Positions 33,516 through 61,755 of a DNA stretch of 64,000 bases are shown in pieces. The stretch's first letter is position 1. Each line of letters starts with the position of its first letter. This DNA is from Tachypleus tridentatus (lineage: Eukaryota > Arthropoda > Merostomata > Xiphosura > Limulidae): positions 3,844,001 to 3,908,000 of the forward strand of contig NC_134830.1 of the NCBI RefSeq assembly GCF_004210375.1, in the 5' to 3' direction. Under the pieces are notes generated by a model. The model had not been told where the DNA came from and searched no databases. It saw nothing but the letters and a program-made list of their open reading frames with translations. The translations under genes were made by a program, and so were the position numbers.

Positions 33516-36060
33516 CGAGTTTGCATCTTTCCTAAACTTGAGCTGCAGTGAATGATGAACTCCTGCTCAAAGTGACTCTTTCCTAAACTTGAGCTGCAGT
33601 GAATGATTAACTCCTGCTCAAACTGAATCTTTCCTAAACTTGAGCTGCAGTGAATGATGAACTCCTGCTCAAAGTGAATCTTTCCTAAACTTGAGCTGCA
33701 GTGAATGATCAACTCCTGCTCAAAGTGAATCTTTCCTAAACTTGAGCTGCAGTGAATGATGAACTCCTGCTCAAAGTGAATCTTTCCTAAACTTGAGCTG
33801 CAGTGAATGATAAACTCATGATCATAGTGAATCTTTCCTAAACTTGAGCTGCAGTGAATGATGAACTCCTGCTCAAAGTGATTCTTTCCTAAACTTGAGC
33901 TGCAGTGAATGATCATAGTGAATCTTTCCTAACCCTGCTCAAAGTGAATCTTTCCTAAACTTGAGCTGCAGTGAATGATAAACTCCTGCTCAAAGTGAAT
34001 CTTTCCTGAACTTGAGTTGCAATGAATGATGAACTCCTGCTCAAAGTGAATCTTTCCTAAACTTGAGCTGCAGTGAATGATGAACTCCTGCTCAAAGTGA
34101 CTCTTTCCTAAACTTGAGCTGCAGTGAATGATTAACTCCTGCTCAAAGTGAATCTTTCCTAAACTTGAGTTGCAGTGAATGATTAACTCCTGCTCAAACT
34201 GAATCTTTCCTAAACTTGAGCTGCAGTGAATGATGAACTCCTGCTCAAAGTGAATCTTTCCTAAACTTGAGCTGCAGTGAATGATCAACTCCTGCTCAAA
34301 GTGAATCTTTCCTAAACTTGAGCTGCAGTGAATGATGAACTCCTGCTCAAAGTGAATCTTTCCTAAACTTGAGCTGCAGTGAATGATAAACTCATGATCA
34401 TAGTGAATCTTTCCTAAACTTGAGCTGCAGTGAATGATGAACTCCTGCTCAAAGTGATTCTTTCCTAAACTTGAGCTGCAGTGAATGATTAACTCCTGCT
34501 CAAAGTGAATCTTTCCTAAACTTGAGCTGCAGTGAATGATAAACTCCTGCTCAAAGTGAATCTTTCCTGAACTTGAGTTGCAATGAATGATGAACTCCTG
34601 CTCAAAGTGAATCTTTCCTAAACTTGAGCTGCAGTGAATGATGAACTCCTGCTCAAAGTGACTCTTTCCTAAACTTGAGCTGCAGTGAATGATTAACTCC
34701 TGCTCAAAGTGAATCTTTCCTAAACTTGAGCTGCAGTGAATGATAAACTCCTGCTCAAAGTGAATCTTTCCTAAACTTGAGCTGCAGTGAATGATGAACT
34801 TCTGCTCAAAGTGAATTTTCCTAAACTTGAGTTGCAGTGAATGATGAACTCCTGCTCAAAGTGAATCTTTCCTAAACTTGAGTTGCAGTGAATGATAAAC
34901 TCCTGCTCAAAGTGAATCTTTCCTAAACTTGAGCTGCAGTGAATGATAAACTCCTGCTCATAGTGAATCTTTCCTAAACCTGAGTTGCAGTGAATGATAA
35001 ACTCCTGCTCAAAGTGAATCTTTCCTAAACTTGAGCTGCAGTTAAGGATGAACTCCTGTTCAAAGTGAATCTTTCCTAAACTTGAGCTGCAGTGAATGAT
35101 AAACTCATGCTCAAAGTGAATCTTTCCTAAACTTGAGCTGCAGTGAATGATAAACTCATGATCATAGTGAATCTTTCCTAAACTTGAGCTGCAGTGAATG
35201 ATGAACTCCTGCTCAAAGTGATTCTTTCCTAAACTTGAGCTGCAGTGAATGAACTCCTGCTCAAAGTGAATCTTTCCTAAACTTGAGCTGCAGTGAATGA
35301 TGAACTCCTGCTCAAAGTGAATCTTTTCTAAACTTGAGCTGCAGTGAATGATGAACTCCTGCTCAAAGTGAATCTTTCCTAAACTTGAGCTGCAAAGTGA
35401 ACTCCTGCTCAAAGTGAATCTTTCTAAACTTGAGCTGCAGTGAATGATGAACTCCTGCTCAAAGTGAATCTTTCCTAAACCTGAGTTGCAAATGATAAAC
35501 TCCTGCTCAAAGTGAATCTTTCTAAACTTGAGCTGCAGTGAATGTGAACTCCTGCTCAAAGTGAATCTTTCCTAAACCTGCAGTGAATGTGAACTCCTGC
35601 TCTCTTCCTAAACTTGAGCTGCAGTGAATGATGAACTCCTGCTCAAAGTGAATTTTTTCTAAACTTGAGCTGCAGTGAATGATGAACTCCTGCTCAAAGT
35701 GAATCTTTCCTAAACCTGAGTTGCAGTGAATGATGAACTCCTGCTCAAAGTGAATCTTTCCTAAACTTGAGCTGCAGTGAATGATGAACTCCTGCTCAAA
35801 GTGAATCTTTCCTAAACCTGAGTTGCAGTGAATGATGAACTCCTGCTCAAAGTGAATCTTTCCTAAACTTGAGCTGCAGTGAATGATAAACTCCTGTTCA
35901 AAGTGAATATTTCCTAAACTTGAGTTGCAGTGAATAATAAACTCCTGCTCAAAGTGAATCTTTCCTAAACTTGAGCTGCAGTAAATGATGAACTCCTGTT
36001 CAAACTGAATCTTTCCTAAACTTGAGCTGCAGTAAATGATGAACTCCTGTTCAAAGCCAT
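33516..36060. repeat. 51-bp minisatellite, about 50 copies, open on the minus strand
   Basis: The unit contains 'ctttcctaaacttgagctgc' then 'agtgaatgatgaactcctgc'. The 51-bp period equals 17 codons, so the minus strand gives long frames repeating FEQEFIIHCSSSLGKIH (35522-36181, 34771-35559, 33929-34288, 33491-33916). The frames are separated by unit-internal indels. The most 5' frame begins in unique DNA (MANAKLPLNYLYKF..., about 53 residues). Variation between units includes many replacement changes and frame-breaking indels, so I favour a non-coding array. A repetitive-protein gene is not excluded. Confidence 0.9.
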
Positions 36061-36687
36061 TCTGGAAATTTTGTTGACAAAATTCTTCCATTTTTTTTTC
36101 TCGTCCCGGAAACAGTACTAATCCACGTAATGAATATATAAACTTGTACAAATAATTAAGTGGGAGCTTTGCATTTGCCATCTGGTGAATAAAGAAGACA
36201 CTATAAAAATTCGACTATAGACGCAAATGGCACAAAGCAGTATAGTCGAATTTGGCACCTAAAGAGTTAGCTAAGCTATAATGGTCAAACATATACACAG
36301 TCTGTTCATTTCTTAGCTGGGAGACACAGAATATTTACATAGCTCTGTAAATACAGAAACATTAGCGCAGATATACAAGTTTGGCTCCTTTGACATAACT
36401 GTTTAATTTATGTAATAGCCGAGCTCGAGGTTTGCCTGTTTATTGTTGGCTTTCTAACTATAGTAAAAAACACGTTGTCAAGCGTTATCCAGTGGTTGGC
36501 TTGAATACTAAATGTTTATGCAATCGAGTTTTTACAAAACGTGTTTTCGGCTATGGGTTAAATTATATCTTTTAAATTTATATTATACGTGTGTACACCT
36601 ATTTGGCTTAAACGGCTAACGAAGAATATAATATATCAACCATTTTCTGTTCATGCTAAGTCTAAGTTAATCATTCAAACTCCCAAA
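36061..36687. other. no gene recognised
   Basis: Unique sequence between the 51-bp array and the second Tc1-like element. A small inverted repeat around 36210-36250 ('attcgactata' and 'tatagtcgaat') is the only structure seen. Confidence 0.45.
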
Positions 36688-37830
36688 TATACTCTTGAAA
36701 ACAAGAAACGCAAAAGGGATATTTTTGTTATTTTAAAGAGAAATATATGTAATAACGTTACAAGCTCAGAGTATGTGATGTTACACGTGTTAAGACACTG
36801 ATTGTCAGACCAAAATGGCAATAAAAGTTGTGCACTTTGAATACGGAGGAAAACATCGGATTTTTCGCCAAAACGCATGCGTGTCCAATAAATTTGTTTG
36901 AGAGATCTGCATGTTCTGCAAGTGCAAAATCCCCATAAAAGTGACGGGTTCTCGGTTTTCATAGCTCAGTGTTAAGCCACCGACACGCAATACAGTTACG
37001 CCAAGACTGACTGAAGCACAACGCAAGAACGCCATTGGTCGCTTGGAAGCAGGCGAATCTCGATCAGATGTTGCCAGAGCTGTGAATGTCCACCCAAGCA
37101 CCATCACAAGGCTATGGAATCGTCACCAACAACATGGATCAACTCGTGACCATCCACGATCTGGCAGACCTCGTGTGACCACGCCCGCACAAGATCGCAA
37201 CATCCGGTTACGTCACCTTCGGGATAGGACCACCACTGCGACGTCTACTGCCTCAACCATACCAGGGCTGCGTAGGATTTCCGATCAGACCGTACGCAAC
37301 CGTCTACGAGATTCGTAGGCCCCATGTGCAACCCATCATGGTGAACGTCAACGACGTTTTTCAACATGACAACGCTTGTCCTCACACAGCCCGACTCATC
37401 ACTGTCTTCTTGAGACACCACAACATCAATGTTCTTCCCTGGCCCTCCAGATCACCAAATTTAAACCCCATCGAACATCTTTGGGACGAGTTGGACCAAC
37501 GTCTGCGATGGCAACAACCTCAACCGCAGACTCTACCTCAGCTTGCAGCAACTTTGTAGGCTGAGTGGACAGCCATTCCACAGGATGTGATTCGTCATCT
37601 CATCGCTTCCATGGGCAGGAGATACCAAGCAGTTATTGATGCTCACGGGGGCACATTCGTTATTGACGGTAAACTTCAACTAGTGAGCGTGCACTTCACC
37701 TTTGCAGACTTTGAATGTTCAGCAGTGAATGTGCAAAGTTTCACACATGTCATACAGAACTACCCGGAATAAACTTGTTAACAATTTGTTTCATATTTTG
37801 CCTTTTGCGTTTCTTTTTTGAAGAGTATAT
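36688..37830 (+). mobile_element. Tc1-like DNA transposon, internally deleted
   Basis: The ends 'tatactcttgaaaac' + 'aagaaacgcaaaag' (36688-36716) and the complement at about 37802-37830 form inverted repeats with a few differences. The element of about 1.14 kb carries transposase remnants on the plus strand. Confidence 0.85.
36985..37770 (+). pseudogene. Tc1-like transposase relic lacking its middle
   Basis: The DNA-binding region is open at about 36.99-37.32 kb (LTEAQRKNAIGRLEAGESRS, a helix-turn-helix with PSTITRLWNRH, then GRPRVTTPAQDR). It ends at TAG after VRNRLRDS. The catalytic core resumes at about 37.33 kb with FQHDNACPHTAR and SRSPNLNPIEHLWDEL. Between them the segment with the first catalytic Asp (usually WxxVxFSDESRF) is missing. 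One more stop (TAG after LAATL) precedes the C-terminal MGRRYQAVIDAHGG. Non-autonomous at best. Confidence 0.88.
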
Positions 37831-38540
37831 ATATTTGCGAAATGTTAAACAAGTAGGTATATATCACAAAAATCGACTAACCTAAATATATTTTTAATTA
37901 CTGATTCAGTCGCTAGATGCCACATTAAATCAGAATAAATTGCACTATATTTTACTGTTTGGTTTGTTCTTTGATAATAATTTCTTGGAGTGTACAGCAT
38001 TTCAATCTCTTTACTGAGGCCTAGGGTAGCCAAGAGAACTAACCGTTATCACCTTCACACAAATACAGTCGAGATAACTAAAACCTCATACAACTTTTAG
38101 TCTGTTGAGAATGTCATTATCTAGTTTTTATAACGTAGACATTTAATGGTATTATTTTTTGTCAAAGGTTTGTTTAAATGTTATTTCACTGTTATTCAGT
38201 TGAACTATTCAAATGTCCAGGTTCATTAAAATCTTAAGACATTATTCGCTTCAACAAGATAGTGATATGTAACGTATGGACTCGAAAGTAGGTGAATTAG
38301 AAACTTTTAGGTGCTATGACAAGACTTGAAAACGTAACCAATAGTAAATTAGTCAGCGCCAGGAGAAATAATTATAATAAAACATGAAAATAATTGTGTT
38401 AAATTTAAAGATTGGGAACTGAATAGTCGACTCATTTACCACGTTTGGTTTAATTACTTTGATCAGAAATTTCATTCAGAGATATCCCTAATTTTCAAGG
38501 ACAGAAGGCAGTAAACAACAGTCAACACTTATACAACTGA
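37831..38540. other. no gene; holds one copy of a dispersed ~70-bp repeat
   Basis: Unique AT-rich DNA. 38376-38443 ('aaaacatgaaaataattg' through 'gactcatttaccac') recurs at 41053-41123 in the same orientation. Confidence 0.6.
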
Positions 38541-38667
38541 ATAACGGGATTCGACCGTCACCATGGGCCCAAAGTTCGAAACATACTTTAGTGTTCTTGA
38601 TCCACGATCTGCGAAAACTTTACCTTCATAACTGGAAAACGCTAACCACTAAACTATGCTCAGTCAA
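38541..38667 (-). repeat. possible tRNA-derived SINE fragment
   Basis: Minus strand reads 'gcatagtttagtggttagcg', a good A-box-like segment, and further on 'ggtcgaatccc', which recalls a B box but is displaced. Weak. Confidence 0.3.
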
Positions 38668-38807
38668 ATTTAGTAAAGGAACACTAAATAGTTGTTAATT
38701 TATGGGAATCTATTACATAACCAAAGCCTTTAAGTTGTGCATATTTGCCTTAATACATATACAGGTCTAAACTAAGGAAAAAAGAATTGGTGGCTAAATA
38801 TCCTGTG

Positions 38808-39017
38808 TCTGTTTGTTTGTTTTGAATTTCGCGCAAAGCTACTCGAGGGCTATCTGTGCTAGCTGACCCTAATTAGGAGTGTAAGACTAGAGAGAAGGCA
38901 GCTAGTCATCACCACCCACCGCTAACTCTTGGACTAATCTTTTTCCAACGAATAGTAGGATTGCGGTCATTATAACGCCCCCACGGCTGAAAGGGGCGAG
39001 CATGTTTGGCGCTACGG
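38808..39017 (-). mobile_element. tRNA-derived SINE (family A), head truncated
   Basis: Tail (tgtttgtttgttttgaattt) and 'cgcgcaaagctactcgaggg', body with 'gactagagagaaggcagc'. It ends at 'gagcatgtttggcgctacgg', before most of the tRNA-like head. Confidence 0.85.
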
Positions 39018-39628
39018 GGAATCCTGTGTCATCTGTACTTAGTATATCTTTAACCTTAACCGGTGTATGTGACAGAAAGACTGCCATACATCTGTCGTCG
39101 AGAAGCTGGTAAGACTCCAAGAAATTATCAGATAATGTGTACCTGTACATCTATCAACGTGGTATCGATTTTATTTTTCCTTTAAATAATAATAACACTT
39201 GCTATTGTCTGATTTAGATCTTCTAAGGTCAAACTCCATAAACATGCAAAGGGTACATTTATGTTTAAAACTGTTTTTTGAAACTTTAATTTGAATGTTT
39301 AATTTTTTATTGTCTACACCTTTCCGATTTACATAGTACATATACGATACGTATTAATAAAATATTCAAATGGCCTCCGATATTTTCACAGGGTAGGCCC
39401 ACTAAACCTCATTGGATAACACAATCAACAACATTCCTGGAGTCCTCCACTTATAAATTATATGTCTGTCAGTATATATTTAAATTCTTCTGTGTGTATA
39501 AAACCAATCATGACATTAATTTACTATAAGTATGCTCTTCAAACAAATTTATTGAAGATCAGTAGATAATGAATGGAATTTGTGCTCTTCACAAAAAACA
39601 ATGAAGCATCAGCTATTACTACTACTTT
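39018..39628. other. no gene recognised
   Basis: Unique AT-rich sequence. The open frame 38902-39150 lies mainly in SINE sequence and is not a gene. Confidence 0.5.
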
Positions 39629-40446
39629 ACATAACTAATGAGGTACGTACACCATGACACTTAACATCAGTGTGGATTTCAGATTCACATAACTAATGAG
39701 GTACGTACACCATGACACTTAACATCAGTGTGGATTTCAGATTCACATAACTAATGAGGTACGTACACCATGACACTTAACATCAGTGTGGATTTCAGAT
39801 TCACATAACTAACGAGGTGCGTACACCATGACACTTAACATCAGTGTGGATTTCAGATTCACATAACTAATGAGTACACCATGCGTACACCATGACACTT
39901 AACATCAGTGTGGATTTCAGATTCACATAACTAATGAGGTGCGTACACCATGACACTTAACATCAGTGTGGATTTCAGATTCACATAACTAATGAGGTGC
40001 GTACACCATGACACTTAACATCAGTGTGGATTTCAGATTCACATAACTAATGAGGTGCGCATACACCATGACACTTAACATCAGTGTGGATTTCAGATTC
40101 ACATAACTAATGAGGTGCGTATACCATGACACTTAACATCAGTGTGGATTTCAGATTCACATAACTAATGAGGTGCGTACACCATGACACTTAACATCAG
40201 TGTGGATTTCAGATTCACATAACTAATGAGGTGCGTACACCATGACACTTAACATCAGTGTGGATTTCAGATTCACATAACGAATGAGGTACGTACACCA
40301 TGACACTTAACATCAGTGTGGATTTCAGATTCACATAACTAATGAGTGTGCGTACACCATGACACTTAACATCAGTGTGGATTTCAGATTCACATAACTA
40401 ATGAGGTGCGTACACCATGACACTTAACATCAGTGTGGATTTCAGA
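39629..40446. repeat. 58-bp tandem repeat, about 14 copies
   Basis: The unit contains 'acataactaatgaggtgcg' and 'acacttaacatcagtgtgga'. The period is 58 bp (39629, 39687, ...). Units are almost identical apart from small changes in the 'aggtgcgtacacc' part, so the expansion or homogenisation is recent. Confidence 0.95.
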
Positions 40447-40479
40447 AAATTAAAAGAATATTAATTCTCCAAGATTTAA

Positions 40480-40688
40480 ATTGTATTTTATTATCATTAC
40501 ATTACTGCCAAATAAATCATCTCATATCGACCACTTGAAAACAGTGAAATGTATTTTATTATATCTACATTACTGAAAAATAAATCATCTCAGACGACCA
40601 CTTGAAAACAGTGAAATGTATTTTATTATATGTACATTACTGACAAATAAATCATCTCGTATCGACCACTTGAAAACAGTGAAATGTT
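40480..40688. repeat. about 69-bp tandem repeat, 3 copies
   Basis: Three units share 'tgtattttattat', 'aataaatcatctc' and 'cgaccacttgaaaacagtg', beginning 34 bp after the 58-bp array. Confidence 0.85.
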
Positions 40689-41683
40689 TTGTTCTTCAAT
40701 CAATTCAGGACAAAAACAAAAACTATACTCAATGTTAAATTTTATCAGCAAAAATTCTGCATTGAAAACCCACCACAACAAAGATTTGTTTTCAGTATAT
40801 TAATGAAATACTGACTACAGAATTTTACTTTCACTATAACATTCCTGTAACCCATACAAACACAGTTTAAATTAGAAAAGTGTTTTCATGTTAAAAATGA
40901 AAGTTTTTTATACCATCAACCTGCTAGGTTTAGGATGCCATTACATTCATTACATTGTCAGTTACGTTTTGGAAAGTGCATAGATTATTACAATAGATCA
41001 CAGCTTTTTATATCTCTCTATATATAATATATATTTTTATATATATTATATAATTATAATAAAACATGAAAATAATTGTGTTAAATTTAAAGATTGGGAA
41101 CTGAATAGTGGACTCATTTACCACTAGTAAATGTATATATACATCCAGAGTAAAGAAAATTCCTCGATATTAAAATATATTTTTATTATTTCATATTTTC
41201 ATCAGTAGAATGTAAATTGTGCACAAACAGAACTTCTGGTGTATATAAACGAAATTATTTAGAAATGTAATTGGAAAAACAAATAAATATAGGTTAGACT
41301 AAAGACTAGACATTTATGGTGAATGTAAACTACAACTGTTTATATCATTGTATGACTTTCAGTCTTTTAATCTAGATTAACAATCGGACTTCAGTCTTTA
41401 TGATTCAATTGAACTAATACCTCAGTTTGAAGCGTGTCTTTTGGTAAGAATATACAACCATGTCTGAAGACATCACGTTTCTCATGTGAAAAAATACAGA
41501 AGCAATAAGAAGTATGAAAGTGAATTATGTCACAAACGTTGCCTGAGTGACCTTCGTGAAGAAGGACAATAAAAATAAACAAGTTTCATCTAAAGTAAGG
41601 ACTGTAAACCCATAACTAGAATATTCAAAAATCTAGTGTTAACATTAGGCGTTTGCTACATATTTAAAAGGTAAATTACTACT
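40689..41683. other. no gene; second copy of the dispersed ~70-bp repeat
   Basis: AT-rich, with a (TA)-rich stretch at about 41020-41060. 41053-41123 is near-identical to 38376-38443. The minus-strand frame 41391-41582 has no motif. Confidence 0.5.
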
Positions 41684-42066
41684 TGTAATTAGTGTCACGT
41701 GGCCAAAACAATGATACTTATAATTAGTGTCAAGTGGCCAAAACAATGACACTTATAATTAGTGTCACATGGCCAAAACAATGATACTTATAATTAGTGT
41801 CAAGTGGCCAAAACAATGACACTTATAATTAGTGTCACATGGCCAAAACAATGATACTTATAATTAGTGTCAAGTGGCCAAAACAATGACACTTATAATT
41901 AGTGTCAAGTGGCCAAAACAATGATACTTATAATTAGTGTCACATGGCCAAAACAATGACACTTATAATTAGTGTCAAGTGGCCAAAACAATGATACTTA
42001 TAATCAGTGTCACATGGCCAAAACAATGACACTTATAATTAGTGTCACATGGCCAAAACAATGACC
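41684..42066. repeat. 35-bp tandem repeat, about 11 copies, alternating variants
   Basis: The unit contains 'cttataattagtgtcacatg' and 'gccaaaacaatgac'. Variants carrying 'gatact/caagtg' and 'gacact/cacatg' largely alternate, so part of the array is a 70-bp dimer. Confidence 0.93.
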
Positions 42067-42930
42067 ATATAATTATTGTTTTCTTTTCAGTGAGTTACAA
42101 ATTTCTTCATATTTTGAGACTTTAAAACATCATTATTAGTTTTGTTTTTATGTTCTTAACATAATGCCAAATTTAAGAAAGTCTTATCACCAAGACAATA
42201 GCATGTACTGAACAGTAGTTTCCAACCTTGGTCAACGGGGACATTTCAGCTGACAAGCAAGACAGTTAAATGAATATGTTTTAAAAGCACAGCTAGCTAC
42301 TGATGAATGTTTTTTTTACACTGTAGCTTTAAAATTATTAAAACATTAATTACTACTGTATGAGTTAGTGTGGCAACAGAAACCACTGCCCTCACACACT
42401 GTTCTGCTTTGTACATAATAACAGCTACTACAGTACACATACAAGGAAACAAAACTTGGATTAACTTCCTATATAAAGTATCAGTTTACATAGGACTTTT
42501 ATCTTCAGATTATGTAATAATAAACTGAAATAAAACAACAAAAATTGTTTGATGAATAACCTCAGTAAACACATTTCATATGAACACTGTTCACAACCAC
42601 AGTATGTTATTATATGCACACATATTGATGTGTATTAAAAGATTGATAGATTATTGTGATGAAATGAAGAAAACAGTTCACTTGTAATATAGTAATAAAA
42701 TTCACGTGGATTAGAAACTTACAGAACACGCACATCTTTTTAAAATAACATCATAAATAAAACACAAAATTGTATATTTTAATAACACCCCACAACACTG
42801 CTTCATCACACCAAGTCGTGGAGTTAAAATGATATGCTGAGGACGACAACAGTTATATTGTACAACAGATTTTCTCAAGAATGTGTTCAAAAGGGACAAT
42901 AAAAAACAAACTCTGACGGTGTGAATCACG
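42067..42930. other. region 3' of WDR19
   Basis: Downstream of the WDR19 stop on the minus strand, probably including its 3' untranslated region. A minus-strand ATTAAA lies about 150 nt after the stop (near 42777) as a possible poly(A) signal. Confidence 0.4.
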
Positions 42931-60296
<17,366 letters not shown>

Positions 60297-60789
60297 CTAC
60301 AAGATATTATACACTGATGAAAAGAGTTATACAAACACCTTGCTGATGTCCCAGTATAAATGTTGGTTCAACCACAAATGAGTGTATGTATCATAAGATA
60401 TATACTATCAACATCTTAATTTTACAAAATCAGGTGTAAGTGCAAATGTGTTAGCTATGAATTAACATCTAAAAATTAATTGTACCCTGTTAAACAGTAC
60501 ATCCTTTAACACTTAATTACAAACATAAGGTTTATTTACATTAGAGTAACTGTTCCTAATGTACAGGTGGAGAGGATTACTAGCATGTTTAAACATCATT
60601 ATTACATGAACATTATACATAAAACATACATGTAAATAAGAGAATGCAGTGGCATAAAACTTAAAACAATCATCACTGTCCCTTTAACTAAATATAAATT
60701 AGTTCAAATGAATATATTACTTTTATTTAAAGGTGCTTCAAAAACATATTTGTTTTATTTACAAATGTTTTAAAAACTGTTATGATGTG
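60297..60789. other. WDR19 intron, nothing else seen
   Basis: Unique AT-rich intron sequence upstream of the exon at 60296. Confidence 0.5.
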
Positions 60790-61755
60790 TGTTTTATTTA
60801 GAGACATATCAAAAACCGTTATAGTGTCTGTTATATTTAGAGACATATCAAAAACCGTTATACTGTCTGTTTTATTTAGACATATCAAAACCCGTTATAC
60901 TGTCTGTTTTATTTAGAGACATATCAAAAACTGTTATACTGTCTGTTTTATTTAAAGACTTATCAAAAACTGTAATACTGTCTGTTTTATTTAGAGACAT
61001 ATCAAAAACCGTTATACTGTCTGTTTTATTTAGAGACATATCAAAAACCGTTATACTGTCTGTTATATTTAGAGACATATCAAAAACCGTTATACTGTCT
61101 GTTTTACTTAGACATATCAAAACCCGTTATACTGTTTGCTTTATTTAGAGACATATCAAAAATCGTTATACTGTCTGTTTTATTTAGAGACATATCAAAA
61201 ACTGTTATACTGTCTGTTTTATTTAGAGACATATTAAAAACCGTTAAACTGTTTGCTTTATTTAGAGACATATCAAAAATCGTTATACTGTCTGTTTTAT
61301 TTAGAGACATATCAAAAACTGTAATACTGTCTGTTATATTTAGAGACATATCAAAAACTGTTATACTGTCTGTTTTATTTAGAGACATATCAAAAACTGT
61401 TATACTGTCTATTTTATTTAGAGACATATCAAAACCTGTTATACTGTCTGTTTTATTTAGAGACATATCAAAAACTGTTATACTGTCTATTTTATTTAAA
61501 AACATATCAAAAACTGTTATACTGTCTGTTTTATTTAGAGACATATCAAAAACTGTTTTACTGTCTGTTTTATTTAGAGAGATATCAAAAACTGTTATAC
61601 TGTCTATTTTATTTAGAGACATCAAAAACTGTTATACTGTCTGTTTTACTTAAAGACATATCAAAAACTGTTATACTGTCTGTTTTATTTAGAGACATAT
61701 CAAAACCTGTTATACTGTCTCTTTTATTTATAGTTGTTTCAAAAACTGTTAAACT
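60790..61755. repeat. 39-bp tandem repeat, about 25 copies
   Basis: The unit contains 'agagacatatcaaaaaccgt' and 'tatactgtctgttttattt'. The 39-bp period equals 13 codons, giving minus-strand frames of SLNKTDSITVFDM (60872-61120, 61104-61625). Indels in several units break the frame, so I regard it as non-coding. It lies in a WDR19 intron. Confidence 0.93.

Noticed and set aside
33516-36060. CRISPR array
   Set aside because: Units are contiguous 51-bp tandem copies with no unique spacers, and the genome is plainly animal (spliced introns, SINEs). The same applies to all other arrays here.
60872-61625. Frames repeating SLNKTDSITVFDM as a repeat protein
   Set aside because: The 39-bp intronic array is broken by indels (for example near 61100 and 61620), with no unique coding sequence attached.
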